Positions 30,300 to 44,868 are shown, counted from the stretch's first letter. The stretch: DNA of 64,000 nucleotides from Pseudoxanthomonas sp. PXM01 (GCF_014851815.1 NZ_JACVAJ010000003.1:1-64000), one strand, 5' to 3'. Numbers and translations: made by a program. Notes: generated by a model not told the origin, from the letters alone.

Positions 30300-32467
30300 C
30301 CCTGTCGGCAACGGAACGTCTCGCACAGGTACGCCGGCACGCAGGGCTCGGCCAGCTGTTGCTGGGCGCGGCGATCCCGGTGGCGGTGGGCGCCGTACTG
30401 TGGCGAGTGACCTCGCCCGGCGCCGCGATCGCCATTACCGTCACGGGTATCGCACTGCTCGCGTTCCTCGCCTGGCGACGGACGCGCGCCTTCGATACGC
30501 CGTGGCTGATCCGCGAACTCGATGCACGACGCAAGGATCTCGACGACAGCGCCGACCTGCTGCTGGCGCCGCCGGCGTCTCTGACGCCATTGCAGCAGTT
30601 GCAACAGGCCCGCGTGCGCGAGCGCCTGCGCACGCAACCCGCGCCAGACCTGCGTACGCCCTGGCCGTGGGCGCGCATCGTCGCCCTGTGGATCGCCGCG
30701 GCGCTCGTGATCGCGACCACGATGCTTTGGCCCTCACGCACCGACGAACCCGGCGCGCTCACGCCTTCCGACGAACCGGTGCCGACGGCGCCCGGCATCC
30801 CGCATCTGGTCGCCCAGCGCCTGCATGTCGCACCGCCCGCCTACACCGGCATCGCCGCACACGACGAAGCCACGCTCGACGCGAAGGCGCCGGTCGGCTC
30901 GCGGCTGGCGTGGACGCTGCGCTTCGAGCCGCAACCGGTCGCCGCCGCGCTCGTCTTCCACGACGGCCAGCGCATCGCGCTGTCGCGGGACGGTGACACC
31001 TGGCAAGCGACGCATGTACTGGCGAAGTCGACGCTGTATCGCGTGGTCGCCGCCGGCACCGAAGGCCAACCGCCGACCAAGCTGCGACGGCTCGACGCGA
31101 TTCCCGATCGCGCACCGGAGGTGAAGGTGCTGGCGCCGGACCGGGGGCTCAGCCTGGTGACGGTCGGGCAGACGCGTTGGGCGCTCACGTTCGAGGCACG
31201 CGACGATTACGGCATCGCTCCGACCGCGACGCTGAAGCTGACGCTGGCACAGGGCAGCGGCGAGAACATCGCGTTCAAGGAACAGGTGATGACACTGCGC
31301 GGCACCGGTCCGGCAAAGGCGCGCCGCTTCACCGCCTCGCTGGACCTGAAGGCGCTGGGCATGGCCGTGGGCGACGATTTGATCGCGCAGCTGACCGTGC
31401 AGGACAACCGCTCGCCGTCGCCGCAGCGCGCGCAGAGTCCCGGCCTGATCCTGCGATGGCCGGCGGACCTCGGCCAGGAAAGCACCGGGCTTGAGGGACT
31501 GGTGAAGAAGGTGATGCCAGCCTACTTCCGCAGCCAGCGCCAGATCATCATCGACGCCGAAGCGCTGCAGAAGCAGAAGCGCAACCTGGCGGCCGATACA
31601 TTCGTCACCCGCTCCGACGCGATCGGCGTGGACCAGCGCATTCTGCGGCTGCGCTACGGGCAGTTCCTCGGCGAGGAAGCCGAAGGGGAGCCGCAGCCCC
31701 CGCCGACCAACGATGCCGACGACGATCATGCGGAAGGCGATGGCCACGACCATGCCGGCGAAACCGCTCAGGCCGACGATGGCCATGGTCACGGCGAAGC
31801 GACCAGCGCGACCGGCGCCAGCTTCGGTCGCGAGGCCGACGTGCTTGAGGCGTACGGCCACACGCACGACCATGCCGAAGCGGCGACCCTGCTCGACCCG
31901 GAAACACGCGCCACGCTGAAGAAGGCGCTGGACCAGATGTGGCAGTCGGAACTGCACCTGCGCCAGGGTCATCCCGACCAGGCACTGCCATTCGCCTACA
32001 AGGCGCTGGAGTACATCAAGCAGGTGCAGCAGGCCACGCGCATCTACCTGGCGCGCGTGGGACCGGAGCTGCCGCCGATCGACGAAACCCGCCGGCTCGG
32101 CGGTGACCGCAAGGGCATCGCGCCGCGCGCGCTGGGCGCGCTCGCTTCATCGAAAGACGACGATGCCGCACCGGCACGCGTCTGGGCAGCGCTGGCCAAC
32201 GACACCTCACCCGCGGACACCGCCGATCTCGATGCCTTGCAGGTCTGGCTGCGGACCAACGAGGCGCGCGTGCCGGACGCCCTGGACCTGTTCGCCGCGA
32301 TCGACGAGGTGCGCGGCAACCCCGCCTGCACGGGCTGCCGGCAGCGCCTGCGGTCGCTGCTGTGGTCGGCCTCGCCGCAACCGCCGGCGCAGGTCCCGCG
32401 CCGTGGTGCAGCGGATGCGGCCGGTCGTCGTTACCTCGACGCCTTGCGGCAGGAGCCCGCGCGATGA
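30296..32467 (+). CDS. DUF4175-like large membrane protein
   Basis: A 723-residue protein. Two N-terminal transmembrane segments (LLLGAAIPVAVGAVLWRV, AAIAITVTGIALLAFLAW) and a third near residue 125 (WARIVALWIAAALVIATTML) precede a long periplasmic part with Ig-like beta regions (HVAPPAYTGIAAHDEATLDA, WALTFEARDDYGIAPTATLK) and a helical region. A histidine/aspartate-rich stretch (DADDDHAEGDGHDHAGE, DDGHGHGEA, HTHDHAEA) near residues 475-525 could bind metal. A CTGC pair lies near the C-terminus. Start at 30296 overlaps the BatA-like stop (ATGA). A longer open frame exists upstream but lies on top of two confident genes and is an artefact. Confidence 0.8.
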   Translation: MTLSATERLAQVRRHAGLGQLLLGAAIPVAVGAVLWRVTSPGAAIAITVTGIALLAFLAWRRTRAFDTPWLIRELDARRKDLDDSADLLLAPPASLTPLQQLQQARVRERLRTQPAPDLRTPWPWARIVALWIAAALVIATTMLWPSRTDEPGALTPSDEPVPTAPGIPHLVAQRLHVAPPAYTGIAAHDEATLDAKAPVGSRLAWTLRFEPQPVAAALVFHDGQRIALSRDGDTWQATHVLAKSTLYRVVAAGTEGQPPTKLRRLDAIPDRAPEVKVLAPDRGLSLVTVGQTRWALTFEARDDYGIAPTATLKLTLAQGSGENIAFKEQVMTLRGTGPAKARRFTASLDLKALGMAVGDDLIAQLTVQDNRSPSPQRAQSPGLILRWPADLGQESTGLEGLVKKVMPAYFRSQRQIIIDAEALQKQKRNLAADTFVTRSDAIGVDQRILRLRYGQFLGEEAEGEPQPPPTNDADDDHAEGDGHDHAGETAQADDGHGHGEATSATGASFGREADVLEAYGHTHDHAEAATLLDPETRATLKKALDQMWQSELHLRQGHPDQALPFAYKALEYIKQVQQATRIYLARVGPELPPIDETRRLGGDRKGIAPRALGALASSKDDDAAPARVWAALANDTSPADTADLDALQVWLRTNEARVPDALDLFAAIDEVRGNPACTGCRQRLRSLLWSASPQPPAQVPRRGAADAAGRRYLDALRQEPAR

Positions 32468-34287
32468 CCCTCACCGCGGCGCTGCCGTCGCTGTTGGCCG
32501 GGCTGCTCGCGCTCGCGGTCGTGATGGCGTGGGTGCGGCTGGCGCTATGGCGTGGTCGTGCGCCACATGACCGACGCGGGTCACCCGTGCGCTTCGCCCT
32601 GCTTTGCCTGCTGCAACCGGTGGTCGCAGGGCTGCTCTACTTCACCCTGCTGCCGCCGCGGCAGGCGGCGACCACCGGCACGCTGGTGGTGATGACGGCG
32701 CAAGCGGATCGTGTGGCGCTCCCCGCCGACCTTCAGGGCCAACCGCGCGTGGCACTGCCGGAAGCCCCTGCGATGGCCGATGCCGAGCGCGTGCCGGACC
32801 TCGGCACCGCGCTGCGCCGGCATCCGGAGATCCACCGCATCCATGTCGTCGGCGCCGGTCTGGAAGCGCGTGACCGCGATGCCGTCGGCGATCGCGGACT
32901 CGCGTTTTCTCCGACGCCGTTGCCGCGCGGGCTGGTGCAGCTGTCGCCGGTCGCGACCGCGACACCGGGCGCGCCGTTCGACGTCAGCGGTCGCGTGCAG
33001 GGCGTGCCGAGCGCGACCGTGGTGTTGCGTGATCCTGCCGGCCAACGCATTGCGGCGTCGGTGCCTGATGCCCAGGGCGGCTTCCGCGTCACCGGACTCG
33101 CCCGCCTGCCGGGACCCGCGGTGTTCCGCCTCGAGGTGCTGGATGCGGCGCGCAGTGTCGTCGACACGGCCACGGTGCCGGTATGGACGCAGGCAGACGC
33201 GCCGCCGCGCGTCTGGGCCCTGGCCGGTGCGCCGAACGCGGAGTGGAAGTACTTGCGCCGCTGGGCTACCGATGCCGGGGTTCCGCTGCACCTGCAGGTC
33301 AGCCTGGGCGGCGGCCTGCAGCTCGGCGACGCGCCGCTGCCGATGACGGCCGACACGCTGCGCCGCTTCGACCTGGTGCTGCTGGACGCGCGCAGCGCGG
33401 CGGCGCTGGGAGACGGGCAGCGCGCGGCGCTCGCCGCCGCGGTGCGCGATGGCCTGGGCGTGCTGGTCCGCACCGACGGCGCGCTGTCGCCGGCCGTGCA
33501 GCGGATGCTGGGCCTGTCACTGGCGGGCAATGACGAAGCCGAATTCCACCTGCCGCGTCCGGCGCCTGATGACGACGCATGGCGCGCCCGCCGCGGCGCC
33601 GGTACGACCGACACGCCAGTCGACGCCGACGCCGTACCGGCAGGCCTGCCAACCCTGTCGCGTCGTGCGCTGCGCACGGCGTCGACGGATGCGATCCCGC
33701 TGTTGCGCGATGCGGATGGCACCGCGGTCGCCTGGCGGCGCGCCGAAGGCCGCGGACGGATCGGCGCGTGGACGCCGACCGATACCTATGCGCTGGTGCT
33801 GGCCGGACACCCCGATGCCCATGCCGCCCTGTGGTCGCAGGCGGTCGGCATGCTCGCGCGTACGACGGCGGAGGCGTCGCATTCCCTGGCGGACGATGCA
33901 CGCGTCGCGCAGCGGGTCGTGCTCTGCGATCTCGCCGACGAAGCCCGCGTTACCGCACCGGATGGCGACGTTACCCGGTTGCAGCGTGATTCGGCGAGCG
34001 GCGCCGCGCAGTGCGCCGGCTTCTGGCCGCGCGCCGCCGGCTGGCATCAGCTGGGCATCGGCGAGACGACGGCGCCGTTCCACGTGCGGGCAGCGGACGA
34101 CGCACCGACGCTCCACGCCATGGCCGTGCGCGAGCAGACGCAGCAGCTGGCGTCGCGACGTCCGACCGGCGCCGCCACATCCACCAAGGAAGGCACACGC
34201 TGGCCGGCATGGCCGTGGTTCCTCGGTTTCCTGGCTGCCGCCGGCCTGCTGTGGTGGCTGGAGCGTCGTCGTCCGGCCGCCGGTTAA
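32464..34287 (+). CDS. Membrane protein of the MoxR/BatA block
   Basis: A 607-residue protein with N-terminal transmembrane segments (LPSLLAGLLALAVVMAWVRL and RFALLCLLQPVVAGLLYFTL), a periplasmic region containing a carboxypeptidase-regulatory-like beta module (GVPSATVVLRDPAGQRIAAS, DAQGGFRVTGL), an amidotransferase-like stretch (LRRFDLVLLDARSAAALGDG, GLGVLVRTDGALSPAVQRML), and a C-terminal anchor (WPWFLGFLAAAGLLWWLERR). This layout matches the last membrane proteins of BatA-type gene sets. Its ATG overlaps the DUF4175 stop (ATGA). The two adjacent large proteins have a similar topology and may form one periplasmic complex. Confidence 0.75.
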   Translation: MTLTAALPSLLAGLLALAVVMAWVRLALWRGRAPHDRRGSPVRFALLCLLQPVVAGLLYFTLLPPRQAATTGTLVVMTAQADRVALPADLQGQPRVALPEAPAMADAERVPDLGTALRRHPEIHRIHVVGAGLEARDRDAVGDRGLAFSPTPLPRGLVQLSPVATATPGAPFDVSGRVQGVPSATVVLRDPAGQRIAASVPDAQGGFRVTGLARLPGPAVFRLEVLDAARSVVDTATVPVWTQADAPPRVWALAGAPNAEWKYLRRWATDAGVPLHLQVSLGGGLQLGDAPLPMTADTLRRFDLVLLDARSAAALGDGQRAALAAAVRDGLGVLVRTDGALSPAVQRMLGLSLAGNDEAEFHLPRPAPDDDAWRARRGAGTTDTPVDADAVPAGLPTLSRRALRTASTDAIPLLRDADGTAVAWRRAEGRGRIGAWTPTDTYALVLAGHPDAHAALWSQAVGMLARTTAEASHSLADDARVAQRVVLCDLADEARVTAPDGDVTRLQRDSASGAAQCAGFWPRAAGWHQLGIGETTAPFHVRAADDAPTLHAMAVREQTQQLASRRPTGAATSTKEGTRWPAWPWFLGFLAAAGLLWWLERRRPAAG

Positions 34288-34346
34288 CGAGTCCCGAATG
34301 TCCGATGCGTAATTCTTCCTTCAGTCCCCTTCTTCCGGAGTTCCGC

Positions 34347-34712
34347 ATGATCCGAACCGCGATCCCCGCCCTGCTGCTGACCCTGTCGCTGGCCGCGTGC
34401 TCCGCGCCCGATGCCGACGAGCAGACCGCCGCCGCCGAACAGTCCCAGGCTGCCGCCACCGAAGCCGCCGAACCGGCGCCCGCGGAACCGGCATCGACCG
34501 AACTCGCCGGCACCTGCGACGACACCCAGGCGCAGTGGATCATCGGCAAGACCGCGACCGAGAAGGACATCGAGCAGGCGAAGACGGACAGCAAGTCCGA
34601 GGCCGTGCGCGCGCTCAAGCCAGGCGACGCGGCGACGATGGACTTCAATCCGAACCGTCTGAACATCATCCTCGACGACAAGGGCGCGGCGGCTTCGGTC
34701 AACTGCGGCTGA
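34347..34712 (+). CDS. Lipoprotein with I78-family peptidase inhibitor domain
   Basis: A 121-residue protein with a lipobox (LLLTLSLAACS), so probably lipidated at the envelope. A low-complexity Ala/Glu/Pro linker (AAATEAAEPAPAEPASTELA) leads to an inhibitor I78 domain: IIGKTATEKDIEQAKTDS, VRALKPGDAATMDFNPNRLN and IILDDKGAAASVNCG match the family closely. C55 or so (AGTCDDT) and the final cysteine could form the usual disulfide. The ATG at 34347 has GGAG six bases upstream. I78 proteins inhibit serine proteases. The gene stands 59 bases after the MoxR block and ends at its own terminator. Confidence 0.88.
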   Translation: MIRTAIPALLLTLSLAACSAPDADEQTAAAEQSQAAATEAAEPAPAEPASTELAGTCDDTQAQWIIGKTATEKDIEQAKTDSKSEAVRALKPGDAATMDFNPNRLNIILDDKGAAASVNCG

Positions 34713-34738
34713 CCGCGTCACGACAGGTTTCGAAGACG

Positions 34739-34768
34739 AGCCGCCTGTGCCTGCACAGGCGGCTTTTT
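34739..34768 (+). terminator. Rho-independent terminator after the I78 lipoprotein gene
   Basis: AGCCGCCTGTG (34739-34749) pairs perfectly with CACAGGCGGCT (34754-34764) across CCTG, followed by TTTT. It separates the upstream block from gltBD. Confidence 0.88.
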
Positions 34769-34840
34769 CATGCGCGGTGATCGCATGCCGACACCGCCGA
34801 AAAAGTTGCCGTTGCAACCAACCACTGGCGTGGAATAGGT

Positions 34841-34862
34841 GTTGTTGCGGCATCGCAACAAC
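34841..34862. promoter_or_regulatory. Palindromic site upstream of gltB
   Basis: GTTGTTGC (34841-34848) and GCAACAAC (34855-34862) are exact inverted repeats around GGCATC, 90 bases before the gltB start. A smaller palindrome, GTTGCAAC, lies at 34811-34818. The arms share GCAACAA with the dyad upstream of zwf. It is a candidate operator for glutamate synthase control; I could not place the -35/-10 boxes with confidence. Confidence 0.5.
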
Positions 34863-34951
34863 TGTGATTTAGTCGGGTTTCCGGTGACATTTCGAAGTGC
34901 CGCTGCGTGGGCAGGGCACGGTGTCGCCGTCACTCCGGTTTGAGGCAACAC

Positions 34952-40869
<5,918 letters not shown>

Positions 40870-40872
40870 ACG

Positions 40873-40901
40873 AAAAGAGCCGGGCGATGCCCGGCTCTTT
40901 T
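40873..40901. terminator. Bidirectional terminator between gltD and the alcohol dehydrogenase gene
   Basis: AAAAGAGCCGGGC (40873-40885) and GCCCGGCTCTTTT (40889-40901) are perfect inverted repeats around a 3-base loop, with A/T tracts on both sides. It lies 4 bases after gltD and 16 bases after the convergent gene on the other strand. Confidence 0.9.
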
Positions 40902-40916
40902 CTGTGGCCTTGTCGC

Positions 40917-41969
40917 TCAGGCCTTCAGCGTCGCCATGTCGATGACGAAGCGATACTTCACGTCGCCCTTCAGCATGCGCTCGTAGGCGTCGTTGATCGC
41001 GTCCATGCGGATCGTCTCGATGTCGGACACGATGCCGTGCCTGGCGCAGAAATCGAGCATCTCCTGCGTCTCGCGGATACCGCCGATCAGCGAGCCGGCG
41101 ATCGAACGCCGCTTGAGGATCAGGTTGAACACGCCCGGCGACGGATGCGGCTGGTCCGGCGCGCCGACCAGAGCCATCGTGCCGTCGCGCTTCAGGGCGT
41201 TGAGGAACGGATCCAGGTTGTGCGGCGCGGCCACCGTATTGACGATGAAGTCGAGCGTGCTGCCCTGCGCGGCCATCTGCGCCTCGTCCTTCGATACCAC
41301 CACCTCGTCGGCACCCAGGCGCAAGGCGTCGTCGCGCTTGTTCGGCGAGGTGGTGAACAGCACCACGTGCGCGCCCATCGCCTTGGCGATCTTCACCGCC
41401 ATGTGGCCCAGGCCACCCAGGCCGACGACACCGACCTTGCTGCCCGGCCCGACCTTCCAGTGCGCCAGCGGCGAGTAGGTGGTGATGCCGGCGCACAGCA
41501 GCGGCGCCACCGCGGCAAGCTGGGCCTCGTCATGGCGGATCTGCAGCACGTACTTGGCATCAACGACGATCTGGTCGGAGTAGCCGCCGTAGGTATTCTC
41601 GCCGCCGAACAGCGGTCCGTTGTAGGTGCCGGTGAAGCCGTTCTCGCAGTACTGCTCCTCGCCTTCCTTACAGGAAGCGCAGCTGCGGCAGCTGTCGACG
41701 ATGCAGCCGACGCCGGCTAGGTCACCGACCTTGAAGTCCTTGACGTTGCCGCCGACGGCGGTGACGCGACCGACGATCTCGTGGCCGGGCACGGACGGAT
41801 ACAGGGTGTTCTGCCATTCGTTGCGCGCGGTGTGCAAGTCGGAATGGCAGACGCCGCAGTAGAGGATCTCGATGCGGACGTCGTCCGGACCGGGTTCGCG
41901 ACGCTCGAATGCGAACGCGGTCAGCGGTTGGTCGGACGACAGCGCGGCATAGCCGTAGGCCTGGCTCAT
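40917..41969 (-). CDS. Zinc-dependent NAD(P) alcohol dehydrogenase (CAD/YahK type)
   Basis: A 350-residue cytosolic medium-chain dehydrogenase. Catalytic zinc ligands appear in YCGVCHSDLH and SVPGHEIVGRV; the structural zinc site is SCRSCASCKEGEEQYC. The cofactor-binding loop GVVGLGGLGHMAVKIAKAMG is followed by a strand ending FTTSPNK, typical of NADP-preferring cinnamyl-alcohol-type enzymes that reduce a broad range of aldehydes. YNGPLFGGENTYGGYSDQIV is a subfamily marker. It is transcribed alone, convergent with gltBD. The natural substrate cannot be read from sequence. The methylglyoxal synthase gene is divergent 143 bases upstream, so reduction of reactive aldehydes is a plausible link. 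Confidence 0.93.
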   Translation of the reverse strand: MSQAYGYAALSSDQPLTAFAFERREPGPDDVRIEILYCGVCHSDLHTARNEWQNTLYPSVPGHEIVGRVTAVGGNVKDFKVGDLAGVGCIVDSCRSCASCKEGEEQYCENGFTGTYNGPLFGGENTYGGYSDQIVVDAKYVLQIRHDEAQLAAVAPLLCAGITTYSPLAHWKVGPGSKVGVVGLGGLGHMAVKIAKAMGAHVVLFTTSPNKRDDALRLGADEVVVSKDEAQMAAQGSTLDFIVNTVAAPHNLDPFLNALKRDGTMALVGAPDQPHPSPGVFNLILKRRSIAGSLIGGIRETQEMLDFCARHGIVSDIETIRMDAINDAYERMLKGDVKYRFVIDMATLKA

Positions 41970-42112
41970 GGGGGATTCTCCGGGGGATGGAACGAGGCGG
42001 AAATTCTAGACGCCGTCGATGACGGCACAACCCGTCGCTCATGGGTTTCACTGTCCCAATCGACCTCGACCCTCGCTTAGACTGTCGTTCCACCCACGAC
42101 TTACGCTCCGTC

Positions 42113-42997
42113 ATGCGCCTGGGCCTGGCCGCCAACCGCCTGCATCACCACACCGAAGACGCCGCGCTGTTCCGCTGGCTGCGCGCCTGCGAACCCGGCA
42201 TTCGCGAACTGCAGCTCGCCTTGCATGCAGTGGGCCGCACGCACGATGCGATTGCCGCCGCCGGCATGCTGCGCGGCTACGACGGCCTCAGGCGCTATCC
42301 CTACGGCCGCGATGGCGGGCTGATGAAGCTGGTGGCGGAGGTCGTCGGGCTGGAAGGGGCGGAGCGCAGCCTCGATGGCGCGATCTACTTCATCGATCCG
42401 GTCGATCCGTCGTCGATCTTCCCGGAAGCGACCGCACTGAAACGCCAGTGCGTGATCCACGGCAAGCCGTTCCTGTCGACGGTGGCGTCGGCACGCGACT
42501 GGGTGGAGATGGAACGCATCCACGCCGGTTTCGCGCCGGACCGCGGCGCGGACCGCTTCCACGCCCTGGAATCGCAGACGCTGGCGCTGATCGCGCACGA
42601 TGCGGTGAAGCCGCAGATGCTCGCCTTCGCCGACACCCATTTCGACGTGCTGTCGCGCTTCGCTCACCGCATGGCGACCGGCACCACCGGCCAGCGCCTC
42701 AATGAACTGGCCTGGAGCCGCGGCTGGCCGCAGGACACGCCATGGGTCGAGCGTTTCCAGAGTGGTCCGCTGGGCGGCGACGCGCAGATCGCAGATCGCG
42801 TGCTGGAGCATCGTTGCCAGCGCGTGATCTTCTTCGAGGACCCGCATGTCGCACGCCAGCACGAAGCCGACATCCAGCTGCTGGAGCGCGCGGTGACTAC
42901 CGTCACCGACGAAGCCGTCTGCACGACGTCACTGGCAGTGGCGAAGCGATGGTGCGAGGCGGTAAACAAGCGCCTCGCCGTTGTGGGAGCGACGTAA
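42113..42997 (+). CDS. Tandem methylglyoxal synthase-like protein
   Basis: A 294-residue protein, about twice the length of E. coli MgsA, with two MGS-like halves. The C-terminal half (about 155-290) keeps the MgsA blocks: H162/D163 and K166 in AHDAVKPQMLAF, GTTG at 190-193, GPLGGD with the catalytic D223, and FFEDPHVARQHEADI with D243 and H250. The N-terminal half (about 5-150) has the same order but degraded motifs: RYPYGRDGGLM in place of GPMGGD and YFIDPVDPSSIFPEAT. It probably converts dihydroxyacetone phosphate to methylglyoxal, with the N-half structural or regulatory. Its last residues (VGAT) and stop codon lie inside a REP-like repeat. Confidence 0.8.
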   Translation: MRLGLAANRLHHHTEDAALFRWLRACEPGIRELQLALHAVGRTHDAIAAAGMLRGYDGLRRYPYGRDGGLMKLVAEVVGLEGAERSLDGAIYFIDPVDPSSIFPEATALKRQCVIHGKPFLSTVASARDWVEMERIHAGFAPDRGADRFHALESQTLALIAHDAVKPQMLAFADTHFDVLSRFAHRMATGTTGQRLNELAWSRGWPQDTPWVERFQSGPLGGDAQIADRVLEHRCQRVIFFEDPHVARQHEADIQLLERAVTTVTDEAVCTTSLAVAKRWCEAVNKRLAVVGAT

Positions 42998-43087
42998 GTC
43001 GCGAAAGCGCGGTAACCATCGAAAGCGAAGTGGCATCGGTGACAAGGAACGGGTGAAGAAGCGTTCGCGACTTACGTCGCTCCCACA
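42982..43087. repeat. REP-like inverted pair, GGGAGCGACGTAAGTCGCGA type
   Basis: TGTGGGAGCGACGTAAGTCG (start of the left arm, 42982-43005) is exactly repeated in inverted form at 43064-43087, 24 of 24 bases, around a 58-base interior. Each arm contains the smaller palindrome GCGACGTAAGTCGC. The same family, with GTAGGAGCGACGTCAGTCGC, occurs at 46236 and 56789. This copy overlaps the 3' end of the methylglyoxal synthase gene. Confidence 0.9.
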
Positions 43088-43101
43088 GGACAGATGAGCT
43101 C

Positions 43102-44280
43102 ATGAACTCCAACGCACCCCGCCACCTGCTCAAAGACCTCTCCCTCTCCGCCATCGCCGCGGGCTTCGTCACCGTGCTGGTCGGTTTCGCCAGCTCGGCG
43201 GTGATCGTGTTCCAGGCGGCGCAGTCGCTGGGCGCAACGCCGGAAGAGATCAGTTCGTGGATGTGGGCGCTCGGCCTGGGCATGGGCCTGACCTGTATCG
43301 GCCTGTCGCTGCGCTACCGCATGCCGGTGGTGACCGCGTGGTCGACGCCGGGCGCGGCCATGCTGATCAGCAGCGCGGCCGGGTTGCCGCTGTCGGACGC
43401 CATCGGTGCGTTCCTGCTGTCGGCGCTGCTGATCGCGATCTGCGGTTTCTCGGGCTTCTTCGAGCGGATGATCAGCCGCATCCCCGTGTCGCTGGCGTCC
43501 GGGATGCTCGCGGGGGTGCTGTTGCGGTTCGGCATCGATGCGTTCGCGGCCATGAAAACCCAGCTCGGCATGGTGCTGACGATGTTCGCGGTGTACCTGC
43601 TCGCACGCCGCCTGTTGCCACGTTACGCGGTGATTCTGACGTTGCTGGTGGGCATCGCGTTCGCGGCAGGCCTTGGTCTGTTGCACGTGGAGGGGCTGTC
43701 GCTGCAGCTGGCGAAACCGATCTTCACGACGCCGACGTTCTCGTTCGCCGCCATCGTCGGCATCGCGCTGCCGCTGTTCATCGTCACGATGGCGTCGCAG
43801 AACGTGCCCGGCGTGGCGGTGATCCGCGCGTCCGGCTATGCGATTCCGATCTCGCCTGTCGTCGGCTGGACCGGCGTGACCAACCTGTTGCTGGCGCCGT
43901 TCGGTGCGTTCGCACTGAACTTGGCGGCGATCACTGCGGCGATCTGCATGGGGCGCGAAGCGCACGAGGACGCGTCGCGCCGTTACGTCGCGGCCATCGC
44001 GGCCGGCGTGTTCTATCTGCTCGTCGGCCTGTTCGGTGCGACGGTGGCCGCATTGTTCGCGGCGTTCCCGAAGGAACTGATCCTCGCCATCGCCGGCATC
44101 GCCCTGCTCGGCACCATCGGCAACAGCCTGGCCGCCGCGCTGCGCGAGGAAGCGGATCGCGAACCGGCGCTGGTGACCTTCCTCGTCACTGCATCGGGGC
44201 TGTCGCTGGGCGGCATCGGGTCGGCGTTCTGGGGGCTGGTGGCCGGCGTCGTCACTCTGCTGGTACTGCGTCGCCGCTGA
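43102..44280 (+). CDS. benE: BenE-family benzoate/xanthine-like transporter
   Basis: A 392-residue integral membrane protein with about twelve hydrophobic segments, matching BenE proteins in length and motifs: WMWALGLGMGLTCIGLSLRY, MPVVTAWSTPGAAMLISSAA, ISRIPVSLASGMLAGVLLRF and IVTMASQNVPGVAVIRASGY. BenE proteins are thought to import benzoate with protons and share the UraA/SLC26-like fold. No benzoate-degradation gene is visible nearby, so the substrate is uncertain. The ATG at 43102 lies 14 bases after a REP-like repeat. Confidence 0.92.
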   Translation: MNSNAPRHLLKDLSLSAIAAGFVTVLVGFASSAVIVFQAAQSLGATPEEISSWMWALGLGMGLTCIGLSLRYRMPVVTAWSTPGAAMLISSAAGLPLSDAIGAFLLSALLIAICGFSGFFERMISRIPVSLASGMLAGVLLRFGIDAFAAMKTQLGMVLTMFAVYLLARRLLPRYAVILTLLVGIAFAAGLGLLHVEGLSLQLAKPIFTTPTFSFAAIVGIALPLFIVTMASQNVPGVAVIRASGYAIPISPVVGWTGVTNLLLAPFGAFALNLAAITAAICMGREAHEDASRRYVAAIAAGVFYLLVGLFGATVAALFAAFPKELILAIAGIALLGTIGNSLAAALREEADREPALVTFLVTASGLSLGGIGSAFWGLVAGVVTLLVLRRR

Positions 44281-44409
44281 GCGGCATTCCTCTATGGCTC
44301 ATGCAGGTGAACGCGATGTGGAGCGTTCAGTTCCAGCGCGCGGGATTCACTTGCAGGTGATGCGGGCGTCGTCAGGATCGGCGCTCCACCCTCGCAGGAG
44401 ATTTCCCCC

Positions 44410-44868
44410 ATGCAGACCATCCGCCTCCGCCATCGCCTGTTGACCCTGGCCACGCTCGCCGCCCTGTCCGGCGCCGCGTTCGCGCAGGCGCCCTCGCCGA
44501 CGACGGGCAAGGACGCGCTGAAGGAACCGCAGGTGCGCGCACTGCTGACCGAGAAGGGCTACACCAAGGTCGATGATCTCGACTTCGAGGATGGCCAGTG
44601 GGAGACCGATGCGACCAGCGCCAACGGTGAGCGCGTCGACGTACGCATCAACCCGGCCACCGGCGATATCGTCGCCGAGAAGCTGGTGTCGAACCTGAGC
44701 GAGAACGACGTCAAGGCCAAGCTGGCCGCCGCCGGCTACTCCAAGATCCACGACGTGGATTTCGATGACGGCGTGTGGAAGGCCGAGGCCGAGCGTGCCG
44801 ACGGCAACGATGTGGAGATCCACCTGGCCGCCAACACCGGTGAGATCATCCACGTCGAGAACGACTGA
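44410..44868 (+). CDS. Exported protein with two PepSY-like domains
   Basis: A 152-residue protein with a signal peptide (LLTLATLAALSGAAFAQ). Two PepSY-type modules follow, at about 40-95 and 100-152: VRALLTEKGYTKVDDLDFED with GERVDVRINPATGDIVAEKL, and VKAKLAAAGYSKIHDVDFDD with NDVEIHLAANTGEIIHVEND. PepSY modules inhibit or regulate proteases or bind membrane partners. CGCAGGAG lies upstream of the ATG. The gene appears monocistronic and is followed by a strong hairpin shared with the convergent MFS gene. Confidence 0.87.
   Translation: MQTIRLRHRLLTLATLAALSGAAFAQAPSPTTGKDALKEPQVRALLTEKGYTKVDDLDFEDGQWETDATSANGERVDVRINPATGDIVAEKLVSNLSENDVKAKLAAAGYSKIHDVDFDDGVWKAEAERADGNDVEIHLAANTGEIIHVEND

Noticed and set aside
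43257-44360. Alternative open frame inside benE on the plus strand
   Set aside because: Arg/Gly/Ala-rich shadow frame of the transporter with no domain features.
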